A stretch of DNA of 64,000 bases. It comes from Voacanga thouarsii (lineage: Eukaryota; Streptophyta; Magnoliopsida; Gentianales; Apocynaceae). Shown one piece after another: positions 34,341-45,237 of the stretch (within the stretch, counting starts at the first letter, position 1; each line of letters begins with the position of its first letter). Location: the NCBI GenBank assembly GCA_026120185.1, contig JANUWF010001050.1:997001-1061000 (forward strand), in the 5' to 3' direction. A program made the position numbers and the translations under genes. The notes beneath the pieces were generated by a model. The model was not told the origin of the DNA, did no database searches, and worked only from the letters and a program-made list of their open reading frames with translations.

Positions 34341-35833
34341 TATCGCATGTTTAATAAAAAAAAGCCAAGTGGTCATGGCATTAATAATGTCGCAATTGAA
34401 GATATCCCACCAAATAATCAAAAGGGATCAGTACAATTGAACAATGATGATGAAGTTATCCAAATTGATGACATGCAGGGTATGTCAAAAGGAGCAAATA
34501 CTGATAAAAAGTATATTCGGAAAAGATCAAAATGATGCTCAACAAAATATTCCTTCTTCAAGAATAAAGAAGTATCATCCATCTGATTTGATCATTGGAA
34601 GTCTAGATTAATCTAGTAAAACCAAAGAAAGACCAAAAGTTAACTATAAAGATATGGTGAAGTATGCATGTTACACTTCAACATTGAGCCAAATAATGTC
34701 AAAGAAGCCTTGATAGATGAGTATGGGATTGTGACGATACAAGGAGGGTTTTAATAATGCGAAAGAAATTATATATGGGAGCTTATGCTTAGGCCAAAAG
34801 ATGTGAATATGATTGGTTCAAAGTAGACTCACTAGAAATAAGGTAAGATCGGTTGTACAATGGTATACACAAGTTGAAGGCATTGACTTTGATGAAATAT
34901 TCACTCTTGTAGCTAGATTGGAATGAATGAGACTATTACTTGTTGTTGCTTGTGCTAAAAGTTTCACAGTTCAACAAATAAATATGAAGAGCGTTTTTTG
35001 AATGGATTCTTACAAGGAGAAGCTTATGTTGAATAGCCTAAAGTTCAAAAAAAATTTATTATGTTTTCAGGCAAAAGAAAGCTCTCTACAACTTGAAACA
35101 AGAACTAGGAGTATAGTAGAAAGATTAACAAACTTTTTATAATGGAGAGGTTACAAGAGTGGGGGCGTTGACAAAACTATATTTGTTAAGAAGTTAGAAG
35201 AAAACTTTATGATTGTTCAAGTCTATGTTGATGACATAATATTTGGATTAATATCTAGACAGATGTCGAAGAATTTTGTGAATCTTATACAAACTGAATT
35301 TGAAATAAATATGGTTGAAGAATTAACTTTCTTTTTTGCATTATAGATCAAATAGATGAAAGAAATAATTTTCATCTCTCAAACTAAGTATGCTAAAAAT
35401 TTGGTTAAAATATCAACATGGAAGAAGCAAAATCTATCGGAATACCTATAAGTTCTAGCTAGAAATTATCAAATGATGAAAAAGGACAAGATGTATATTA
35501 ACATCTATATAGAAGTAGGATTGAAGGTCTACTATACTTAATTGCAAGTTATCCTAATATTGCTTATACTACTAAAGTATATGCATAATATTAATTAAGC
35601 CCCAAAGAATCGCATTTGAAGACTGTTAAAGGAGTTCTCAAGTATATTTGTCATATTTCTGAGCATAGAATATACTTTAGCAAGGATTCAAGTACTCATT
35701 TCATTGGGTATAGTAATGTTGATTGGGTTGAAAATTATGATAATAGAAAAAGCACTTTAGAAAGATGTTTCTATCTAGGAAACAATCTTGTATCTTGGTA
35801 CAGTAAAAGCAGAACTATACTTATCCAATTTTG
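34341..35833 (+). pseudogene. Copia A reverse transcriptase and RNase H
   Basis: After a connector (34347-34535) the RT begins near 34770 and includes VEGIDFDEIFTLVARLE, FTVQQINMK and the catalytic box QVYVDDIIFG at 35224-35235, which is intact. RNase H follows in the frame 35616-35834 (LKYICHISEHRIYFS, DWVENYDNRKSTLE, NNLVSWYSKS). Stops and frameshifts abound. The domain is cut short at 35833, before its last catalytic residues, and the sequence changes to the leader of copia B, so the 3' LTR of A is missing. Confidence 0.85.
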
Positions 35834-36198
35834 ATATTTTATCAATATTCGTATTTGAGATAAAGTAAAATAAGTAGAATAGTTAGATATAACCAACTAT
35901 ACTTATTGGCTTCAAACTCTATATCTACTTATGTAAGAGACAACACACATTCTCTAATATTCTCTCAGAGTTTTTATCAGTCCACTCTTAACAAAGAGAA
36001 AAAAATACAATAGAGTAATATCTTGACCTTGGGAGATTATAATATAAGAAGACTTTAGAGTCTGAGGTATTACTAGAATGCCAAAAGCTTCTCGTGTAGT
36101 ATTTTTGAATACGATAACTACAAATGTATGATTTGTTTTTGAAGTATTTATAATTTTTAATTTGATTAATACATAAATCTATCGATTATTTTCACCAA
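35834..36198 (+). repeat. Probable 5' LTR remnant of copia B
   Basis: This AT-rich DNA lies between the truncated RNase H of copia A and a primer-binding-like site. It carries no coding similarity. Without a second copy the LTR limits cannot be fixed. Confidence 0.4.
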
Positions 36199-36210
36199 TT
36201 AGTATCAAAG
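36199..36210 (+). other. Degenerate primer binding site of copia B
   Basis: ttagtatcaaag resembles TGGTATCAGAGC of initiator-Met-primed plant copia elements and is preceded by accaa, as the corresponding site of copia D is preceded by ttcaat. Confidence 0.45.
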
Positions 36211-36442
36211 TTATTGGTTTTGACATATGTTTGTGTGTTAAGATTAAATCTTTTATACATATATTAACTAAGCAATTAGGAACAATACATTTACGTTCAT
36301 GGTGAATGATATGATTAATTCATAACAATTTTATGGCTATAGTTTTTTTTATTCGGTGAATATGTGTAAGTACTATTGAATCCTGTAATAAAAAGGGTAA
36401 ATTATGTCTCTATGTTTTCCTTTTGAGTTGTATTTTTATTGC

Positions 36443-36488
<46 letters not shown>

Positions 36489-37560
36489 GACTCATTGGAT
36501 GCTGGAGCAACGAGCAATGAGACATAGGGAGCTACTTGCCAAATTCAACTTTTGGGCCATTGGCCTTAGCCTAGGCCAAAAATTTTCAACTGCCAAACCT
36601 CTTTAATTTAAAAAAAAAAAAGAGAAAAAGGTGACGGATTTGGGAGTGGAACCCTAGTAATTGGTTTGAAGGTCTAAAGTGCTAACAACCACAACATGGA
36701 AGAGCTTGTGACATTAGATTGCTCCATCTAATTGAAATTGTAGATTGATTTAAGAATTGGCTATTTTGTTAGCAAATTATAATTTTTTAATTGTAATTTT
36801 GTAATTTTATTTTTGTGTCTAGATTGGCCATAAAATTGATTTTTATTTTGTAGTTTTTACAATACTATTTTGTTGAATTATATACATTCATGATAACATG
36901 TCATATAGTTTGAATTAACATTACTCTATGTACTATTTTTGTTATGCATAATTTTTATTAAAAAATTTAAGTGTGTAACAATTATTTTCAACCTTAGGCC
37001 TCCCTTATTAACCTATTAGTAAAAATTAACATTTGCTTCATGCCATTTTAAATGGTCCCCCTAAAAGAAGGCTATATTGTATTAGTTGCTAAATTAGGCT
37101 TAAGTTTTTTGTATTATTTTTATAAATCTAATTAATTCATAATTATCATATAGGTGATATGTTTGGGTTGAAAATTTTAAAAATATCAATATAGGGGTTA
37201 GACATTTAAATTAGAGACATTATAAAGACTTCCTATAAAATATCCAAATGATGACTATAATGGTCAAATGTAAACAATATTAAAACTAATATTGCATTTG
37301 CATGCAAGACATATTAATTCTAATAGGAGGATCCCAGCCTAGCATGGTTATCTCCTTTAGATGTGCATATTACTTTAAGATTTTAGGTTGTCATCATTTG
37401 ATAGTAGTTTTATGATTACTTAATATTTTATCATATTGATCATGCATCATACTATAATGTTTTATATTGATCATGCATCATGGTTTAATATTCGCTCATA
37501 TATTTTATTTTATTTTATCTCAAAAAATGACTTACAACACTTATTACTAATTTTAACCAA
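36211..37560 (+). other. Noncoding leader of copia B
   Basis: About 1.35 kb without recognisable coding sequence. It contains a (TG)n tract at 36445-36485, the palindrome-like ggccttagcctaggcc near 36549, A runs, and AT-rich DNA with a repeated tattgatcatgcatcat at 37434 and 37465. It may include unrelated inserted debris. Confidence 0.4.
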
Positions 37561-38340
37561 AAAAAAAAAAAAAACTAACTGCTTTGAGAAAATTTTATTA
37601 ATTGAAAATGGAACATCATAATCGTCCTTACTGCTAAGAAGCTTAAATATATGTTGTTGAATCATGTCTTCCTAAACCTACTGAATAGTCTATGTCAGAA
37701 CAAAATGAGGCTTATGATAAGTTGTTGAGTTCTGATGAGATGGTTCGTTGTTATATTTTGGGATCTATCTCAAATGTGTTATAGCAAAAACATGAGAACA
37801 TGATAACTGGTATGAAAATTATAAAGATCCTCCAGCAAATGTTTGAGCACAAAAGACATCAGGCCTGCTAATCAATAGTGAGGTGCGTAATGAATATGCA
37901 CATAAAACCTGGAACACACTTGAAGGATCATATACTAGAATTGATTGCTCAGTTTAACATAGTAAAGGTCTTAGGGATGGAAATTAAACTTAAAACTTAT
38001 ATTGATATGTCTCTAGAAACTCTTCCTAAGATGTTCTCACAATTCAAAATTAATTATAATGTGAACAAGATGGAGATATCTCTTATAAAGTTGATAAAGG
38101 AGCTTAAGAGCATAGAGGCTATTCTAAAAATAGAAAGTGGCAACGCTTTTGCTGTAGTTCATTCTAGATCTTCTTTTTTCAAGCCTAAGGGTAAATGAGA
38201 AAATAAAAGGAAGTAAAACAACAAAAGGAGGGCCTAAGCAGTAGGCTAAGAAAGCAAAAATGGATGAAAAACATAAAGGGAAATGCTTCCATTGTAAGCA
38301 AAAAGGATATTGGAAGTAGCAACGCCTAAACTACTTAGCC
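37561..38340 (+). pseudogene. Copia B gag
   Basis: Across stops the plus strand gives IVLTAKKLKYMLLNH, DEMVRCYILGSISNVL and, in the frame 37878-38198, GTHLKDHILELIAQFNIVKV and NYNVNKMEISLIKLIKELK. This matches the UBN2-type Gag of copia D (60694-61194) domain for domain. The zinc knuckle near 38284-38320 reads CFHCKQKGYWK-stop, with His replaced by Tyr and the last Cys lost. Confidence 0.85.
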
Positions 38341-39440
38341 AGGTGCAAGTAGGGTACTGGTGAGTTTTTCTATATTGAAACTTGTTTAGTGTTTGATTTT
38401 ACAAATATTTGGATAGTAGATTCTATAGCTACTAATTATATTTGCAATTCATTGCTGGAGTTCTAAGTAACCAAACATCTCAATAAATTAGAGCATAATT
38501 AACACGAGATTAGTAATATCTACTAGAGCTGTTGGAGATATTTATTTTTATTTTAATAATATATTTAATTTTTAAAGATTGTTATTATATTCTTGACATT
38601 TATTGGAATTGGTTGCTTTGTTATTCAAACAAAAATATTTTGATAAATTTCATAAATTTTTAGTAGAGATATTTTTAAATAACTCTTTAATATGCTAAGA
38701 ATACTTAAGTAATGATATGTATATTTTAAAATCTACCAAGAGTTTGTTATATTATGTTGAATCTAATAAACGCATTAAATTGTGTCCTACTAATGTAACT
38801 TTCTAATGGCATCTAAAGCTTAGTCACATTAATTTTAATAGGATTCAAAAACTTGTAAAGAAAGGTCCTTTAAGTAACTTAAAGGTGGAATCCTTTCAAG
38901 TTTGTGAATTTTATTTGGAATATAAAATGACCAAAAGATCATTTCTTTCGAAAGGAAATAGAGCCAAGGAACTCTTGGAATTAGTGCATTGTAACGTATG
39001 TGAACTAATAAATGTCTAAGTTAGAGGTAAGTATAAGTATTTTATCACTTTTACAGATGATTACTCAAGATATAAATATAGGAGACTGAAAAGCAATTAG
39101 GTAAGAACATTAAGATACTTTGATCAATTCGAGATGGAGAATATCTATCTCGCAATTTTAGATCATGCTTGTTAAAAAATGAGATTTTATCCCAACTAAG
39201 TGCACCAAGCACTCTTCAATAAAATAGAGTAGCAGAAAGAAGAAACAAGACATTGTTAGACATGATCAGATCAATATTAGGTTTCTCTATACTCAGTATA
39301 TCTTTTTGGAGAAATGCTATACAAACTACATTGTATATATTGAATGGGGTTCCATCTAAATCTATCTCTAAGGCTCACTTGGAACTGTAGGATGGGCGTA
39401 AGCCTAATTTGACACATATTCGAATTTAGGGTTATCTAAA
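38341..39440 (+). pseudogene. Copia B protease and integrase
   Basis: The protease motif near 38410 reads WIVDSIATNYICNS, so Asp-Ser-Gly has become Asp-Ser-Ile. The pre-integrase zinc motif starts WHLKLSHINFNRIQKL near 38808, but its Cys pair is changed to CEFY. The integrase core follows with KYFITFTDDYSRY near 39035, RDGEYLSRNF near 39130 and NRVAERRNKTLLDMIRS near 39225. Stops and several frameshifts break it. Confidence 0.82.
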
Positions 39441-39990
39441 ATATGTGATAAAAGAAAATATGGATAAAATGAAATCAAGATCAAATGTATGTTTATTTGT
39501 AGGATATCTAAAAGGAACTAAGGGATTCTACTTCTACTGTTCTCAAGATAAAAAGATATTTGTAAGTATGAATGCAATTTTCCTAAAGGATAAGTACATA
39601 GAAGAACACAAATCTAAGAGTAGAGTTATTCTGGAAGAAACCGAGAAAGATAATCTTAGGAAAATGGTTATAGAAACCTATATTCAAAATTTTCATGGTG
39701 GATTCATATTCCTACCATTTAACATACTAGATTCCAGTGGAAGAAAAATAGATGTTATCCCTTCTATATCCACTGACTCTTTGGCACGTATAGTAGAAGA
39801 ATCTCCCGTTCGTTCAACAACAAATTCCTAATACTATTACTAAAAATAAAGGACGTGGTGGTGATGAGGCACTAGGAACAAATTCCAGTCATTAAGGAAT
39901 CAATAGAACAGGTTCCAATCTACAAAGAAGTAGAAATTTTAGTCATCCAAGAACCTCTATGGTTTAGGCATAGTAGAAGAATCATTTAAT
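39441..39990 (+). pseudogene. Copia B integrase C-terminal region
   Basis: The frame 39445-39831 (128 codons) contains CLFVGYLKGTKGFYFY, DKKIFVSMNAIFLKDKYIEE and then a less conserved acidic linker, the usual copia sequence after the integrase core. It is the longest undisturbed frame of copia B. Confidence 0.85.
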
Positions 39991-40444
39991 GTCCTTCTAG
40001 AATTTATGTAGAGTTTTTTCAAGCAATCTCCAATAAAGAAAAAAGAGGATCACACTACTTATAAAGAAGTCGTAGAGTATGTAGACGCTGACCGTTGGAG
40101 GAGTACAATGGATTCAGAAATGAAATCTATATACACTATCTCCATCTGGGAACTTGTAGACTTAACTATTGGGGTAAAACCTATTAGGTGTAAATAGGTC
40201 TATAAGAGAAAGAAAGGAATAAATGGGAAAGTAGAAACTTTTAAAACTATATTGGTTACTAAGGGTTATATCCAACAAGAAGATATTGACTATGAAAAGT
40301 ATTGACTATAAGAAAACCTTTTTTCTTGTGGCCATACTAAAGGCTATAAGAATCCTCTTATGCATTGTAACTCACTTTGACTATAAAGTATGGCAAATAG
40401 ATATCAAGACAACATTTTTGAATGAAAACCTTGACAAGTGTATT
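39991..40444 (+). pseudogene. Copia B reverse transcriptase, 5' part
   Basis: RWRSTMDSEMKSIYT, WELVDLTIGVKPIRCK and KGYIQQEDIDYEK lead into the frame from 40286, KTFFLVAILKAIRILL and VWQIDIKTTFLNENLDK, with the first catalytic Asp present. A 15-16-bp direct duplication (attgactatgaaaag / attgactataagaaa) disrupts the frame near 40285-40310. The sequence stops at 40444, where gypsy X is inserted, and continues at 51629. Confidence 0.88.
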
Positions 40445-40535
40445 TGTAACGCCCATAATCCAAAATCTGAAATGGAATATAAGTCCATACTCGAGACACT
40501 ACATGGCGACATCTCCAATGAAATGCCAAGCCTCT

Positions 40536-40582
<47 letters not shown>

Positions 40583-41316
40583 TCAACTAAATCTAATTAC
40601 CTCCAAAGAAAAATATATAACTCAACGTAATTTATGTCGTATATTAAAATTCCATGAATAAAATATAAAACCATCAATACAATAGATATCTTGTTTAATC
40701 TTAGCTAGGAAATAAGGAGCTTATTGCTATCTAACTTAAATTAATAAATAAACACTAAGCCAACCAATTTATAAATGTATCTAATTCCTTGCGTCTTTAT
40801 AATTTTCATCATATTCCTGACTCACATCTACAAAATGATAAATAGAGTGAGTTACACTGGCCCAGTAAGTAGTTCAAATACCCTTTTAAAAATGAATAAG
40901 TTACACGTAATATACTTTTAAATAAAACACATAGAGTAATACCAAATGGTTAGATGAAACTATTTTTTTTCCCCTTTCAATTATTTTTATATACATAATG
41001 GAATAAGATAATAGTTCAACCTTAAATAAAATAAGAATATGACCTAATTTTAAAATATTACAAGTTCAATCTAACTTTTAAAAATAAACATAAGTTTAGT
41101 CCATCTTCAAAAATAAATATAAGTATAATCCAATTTGAAAAATAAACATAAGTATGACCCAATTTAATACACAAAAATCTGGCCCAAGTACATAAAAATA
41201 AAACAAGGCCTACTGGCACTTCATGGGCCACCAAGATGGTCCATGTGGGCAACAATCTTTTTTTTTTTTTTTTAACCAAATCAAACACAAAGCATTACTA
41301 TGAAAATCCGTTGGTT
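40445..41316 (-). repeat. Left (3') LTR of gypsy X, part before copia C
   Basis: It aligns to 48971-50395 of the right LTR, with shared strings gccaagcctctaacaa, cataactcaac and gccaagatggtcc. A (TA)n tract lies at 40540-40577. It lacks the 526-bp Helitron of the right LTR and therefore shows the empty site near 41125-41140. It ends in the tggtt target copy (41312-41316) of copia C. Confidence 0.85.
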
Positions 41317-41617
41317 TGTTGTGAATACATTAGTGGAAGTTTCACTAATTCCATTAGTGAAAAAATGTATATGGATGTCCACCATTAACACCAATAATAC
41401 ATATTAGCGAAATTAGTAGAAATAGATTATTAACTCCACTAATTCCACTAATAGAGCTCTATAAATAGAGCTCTTCCCCAAGTTTGAGTGATATACCAAT
41501 TGTGAGAGAATTGTTGGAGAAAATTCTGAGAGAAGTTTGAAGAAATTATTGTGCAAATAATAGTCAGAGATTTATTGTGTGTAGATTTTATTCTGACACA
41601 ACCAAAATTTTATAACA
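41317..41617 (+). repeat. 5' LTR of copia C
   Basis: It runs from tgttgtgaat to ttttataaca, 301 bp, preceded by the target copy tggtt. It contains a ctataaatagagctc TATA region near 41459. It matches, in reverse, the LTR at 44934-45237. It is followed by cgttatcagcatg, presumably the primer binding site of this family. Confidence 0.92.
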
Positions 41618-42785
41618 CGTTATCAGCATGTCTCTACTGTTTCCAAATCTAAAAGACTAAAGTACGAGTTTTTGCCGTTACAAAAGTCAAAAGATTAAAG
41701 GTACACATTTATTAATCCATATGGCTAATCTTACTAAACTCGAATTTGTAGCCCTTCATATTTCTAAAAAAAATTATATATCATGTGTTCTTGATGCAAA
41801 AATGCACCTAAATATTGAAGGCCTTAGTGAAACTATTAAAGAAAAAAATAGTGCATCTGCACAACAAAATGCCAAAGCATTAATTTTTTATCTGTTGTCA
41901 TCTCGATGAAAATGGAATATCTTACCAAAAAAAAATCATTTGTCCTGTGGGTAAATTTAAAAGAAAGATTTGACCACCTAAAGATGGTCGTACTACCAAC
42001 TGCACGATATGAATGGTTGCAAGATTTTAAAACCATGAATGAATATAGTTCCACCATGTATAAAATTACATCTCAATTAAAATTATATGGATAAAAAGTT
42101 ACTGATAAAGATATGTTGGAGAAGACATTCTCTACATTTCATGCCTTGAATATTGTCCTGTAGTAATAATATCAAGAAAAAAGGTATACAAAATTTACTG
42201 ATTTAATTCCTGCCCTCCTCATTACAGAGAAAAATAATAAGTTATTATTAAAAAATTATGAAGCCAGACCAATTGGCTCAACAGCACTCCCAGAAGTGAA
42301 TGTTGTTGGCTCTAGTGGAACCTATAGTCGTAGTTGTAGCCGTAGCCGTAGTCGTGGTCGTGGCCGTGGTTATGGTCGTGGACACGCTTGATATTTCCTT
42401 ATCATAGTAATAATCAAGCTGTGAGAAATATTGGCTACTTAAAGTAGAAAAGAAAAGATAATAAGGGAAAAGAAAAAGAAATGCAAGAAAATTATGAGGA
42501 TAAGTGCTATAGATGTGACATGAGAGGTCATTAGTCACGTAATTGTCGTACGACCAAGTATTTAGTGGAATTATATCCAGCTTCACAGGAAAAGAAAAAT
42601 AAAAATATTGAAACAAATTTTTCTCAACATCTAGTTAATGATGCTGACGACGATGATATTGATCCAAAAGATCTTAATATCAATATTACCCATATGGATG
42701 TATCTGATTTTTTTGAACACCCAAATGGTAGGATAGACCTTTTAATTGGTGATGGTAGTGTCCAGAAGAACTAATGTCTCACCCT
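41618..42785 (+). pseudogene. Copia C gag
   Basis: It starts at MANLTKLEFVALHISKKNY (41721) and continues in a second frame (41906-42094) with VLWVNLKERFDHLK and TMYKITSQLKLYG, a UBN2-type Gag. An Arg/Gly/Ser-rich stretch (SRSRSRGRGRGYGRG) lies at about 42320-42390. The CCHC knuckle has all four ligands (Cys 42505, Cys 42514, His 42529, Cys 42544) but a stop in place of the usual Trp after His. The acidic tail lies in the frame 42565-42774. Confidence 0.88.
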
Positions 42786-43310
42786 GATAGTTTTGTAAAT
42801 TTTTATTATATTCTAATAATATTTACGTTTGCATATATACATTTTTGTTCAGATGGCTGTTTTTAATGATGATATATGTATTATTGATAGTGGAACTACA
42901 CACACCATACTAAAAAATGAGAAATATTTTTTTTTATCTCAAATGGGAGAAATAAATATTTATACTATAAACAGTAGTACAAATTTGATTGAAAGCTCCG
43001 GAAGAGCTAGTATATTGTTGCCTGAAGGAACAACAATTAATATTGATAAGGCACTATTTTACTCAAAATCCAAAAGAAATTTATTGAGTTTTAAAGATAT
43101 CTGCAGAAATGGGTATTATATTAAAACAAATGAGAAAAATGGTATTGAACATCTTTATATTATTCAAATTAATTTGGATAAGAAATCTGTATTAGAAAAA
43201 CTACCATCTTTTTCTACTGGCCTATCTTTTGCAAAAATATATACAATTGAAATTCATCATCTAGTAAACCAGAAGTTTACTGATCTTGCTACTTTTAGCA
43301 TTTAGCATGA
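42786..43310 (+). pseudogene. Copia C protease and pre-integrase
   Basis: The frame 42829-43305 (158 codons) is undisturbed. It carries the intact protease triplet in CIIDSGTTHTILK (Asp at 42886), followed by the pre-integrase region ALFYSKSKRNLLSFKDICRN. The Met at 42853 is the more likely in-frame landmark, because copia proteins are made as one polyprotein. A stop at 43306 precedes the zinc-binding part of integrase. Confidence 0.88.
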
Positions 43311-44350
43311 CCAGTTGGGTCATCTAGGATCTACCATGATGAGAAGAATAATTGAGAATACACATGGTCATCCACTAAAAAATAAAAAGATATTGACATC
43401 AGAAAAATTCTCATGTGTTGGATGTTCCCTAGGAAAATTAATTATTAGACTATCACCAGTAAAAGTATGAACTGAAAGTCCTACATTTCTTGAACAGATT
43501 CATGGAGACATTTGTGGATCTATTCATCCACCATGTGGACCGTTCAAATATTTTATGGTGTTAATTGATGCATCCTCCCGATGGTCACATGTGTGTTTAT
43601 TATCTACTCTCAACCTGACGTTTGCGAGATTACTTGCTCAAATAATTAAATTACGAACACAATTTTCTGACCATCAAATTAAAAATATCCGTTTGGATAA
43701 TGCTGATGAATTTTCATCACATGCTTTTGATGCATATTGCATGTTAATTGGGATTAATGTTGAACATCTTATAATTCATGTTCATACACAAAATGATCTT
43801 GCTGAATCTTTTATTAAAAAATTACAATTAATTATTAGACTATTATTAATGAAAACAAATCTCCCAACACCTATCTAGGGACATGCTATTTTACATGCTA
43901 CAGCACTTGTACGTTAGAATCAAATATTGCTCATTTAAGAATTTTTGGGTGTACTGTATATGTTCCAATTACACCAAACTAATGAACAAAGATGGGTCCT
44001 CAAAAAACAAAGGATATATACGTTGGATATGATTCTCCCTCTATTATCAGGTATGTTGAGCCCCTGACAAGAGATGTATTATAGCAAGATTTGCTGATTG
44101 TCATTTTGATGAATCATTATTCCCTAAATTAGGGAGAGAATATAAACAGCATAAGAAAGATCTTGCTTGGACAATATCATTAAATTATCTTGATCTGCGC
44201 ACAAACGCGTGTGAACTTGAAGTTCAAAAGATAATTCATTTGCAAAGCATTGCAAATCAAATGTCAGACGCTTTTGTTGACTCCAGAAAAGTAACAAGAG
44301 CGCATATTCCAGTCAAGACTGATATCTGTGATCCTCTTCCTGATCTAAAA
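43311..44350 (+). pseudogene. Copia C integrase, up to inversion breakpoint
   Basis: The zinc motif HDQLGHLGS...CVGCSLGK is complete. The core has FMVLIDASSRWSHV (first Asp near 43567), IRLDNADEFSS (second, near 43695) and QNDLAESFIKKLQLI (Glu near 43804). After TALVR at 43915 about 70 bp appear to be missing before a degenerate IAHLRIFGCTVY. The linker DCHFDESLFPKLGREYKQH, WTISLNYLDLRTNACELEVQ and HIPVKTDICDPLPDLK follows and ends at 44350, the left breakpoint of the inversion. Confidence 0.88.
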
Positions 44351-44928
44351 TTTATGAGTATCTATTTGTTATATGCTAAGAATATGATAAGTATTTCGAT
44401 TTTTGTTCGTAAGGTTTGAAAGAAGAGAAAGAAAAATGTGAATTAAAATGTTGTTATGTTTATACCGTATGTTTTGTATATATTTATCTAAACAAAAAAA
44501 AAAAAAAACAAAGTTACCTTATTGGTAGATGAAACAAATTATTTGAAATTTTGAATTGTTATGTTTTGTTAATTAGTTTATGAGATTTAGTTTGATCATA
44601 TGGTTTTTTTTTTTTAAAAAAAAAAGAAGAAGGAAAAAAAAGGAAGAAGAAGAAGAACAAAAATGGAGGTTGGCGGAAGTATTGCTGACTTCTATTTCTT
44701 TTTTTTTTCTTGGGCTGTTTTATTAATTAAAAAAAAAACCGAACGTGTGTTTTCTGGCATGGGTTCCAATATCTAGCAATATTATTTTGCTGTGATGTTA
44801 GCTTGTGTTTCTGCTGTTGTTTTGTTAAGACAAAGGGAAAAAAAAGGGGGGCGTTGATAGCTATTGATTCCTGTTTATTCTTTTGGTGTTTTGTCAAGCT
44901 TTTAGGGAAAAAAAAAAAAGAAATCGAA
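44351..44928 (+). repeat. Inverted piece of gypsy X left LTR
   Basis: The segment is the reverse complement of about 50390-50900 in the right LTR of X: YLLYAKNMISISIFVRKV here corresponds to YLLYVKNVTSISILVRKV on the minus strand there, and aaaatggaggttggcggaag recurs in reverse at 50565. It ends aaatcgaaaacca, directly before the inverted copia C LTR, exactly where the original X sequence after the copia insertion would be. Confidence 0.88.
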
Positions 44929-44933
44929 AACCA

Positions 44934-45237
44934 TGTTATAAAATTTTGGCAGTATTAGAATAAAATCTACATGCAATAAATCTCTAACTATTATTTGCAC
45001 AATAATTTCTTCAAACTTCTCTCTTTCTTTTCTTTCACAATTTTCTCAAACAATTCTCTCACAATTAGTATATCACTCAAGTTTAGGGAAAAGCTCTATT
45101 TATAGAGTTCTATTAGTGGAGTTAATCGTCTATTTCCACTAATTCCACTAATATGTAAGAGTGGTGTTAATGGTGGACATCTATATACATTTTTCACTAA
45201 TAGAATTAGTGGAACTTCCACTAATATATTCACAACA
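44934..45237 (-). repeat. 3' LTR of copia C, inverted
   Basis: It runs tgttataaaa to attcacaaca on the plus strand, 304 bp, the reverse complement of the 5' LTR at 41317-41617. The adjoining aacca (44929-44933) is the complement of the tggtt target copy. On the minus strand the polypurine-type aaggaggag precedes it. Both LTRs therefore belong to one element whose 3' half was flipped. Confidence 0.92.

Noticed and set aside
42300..42400. Arg/Ser/Gly-rich repeat as an RNA-binding RS/RGG gene
   Set aside because: It is the linker before the zinc knuckle of copia C gag, in frame with flanking gag motifs.
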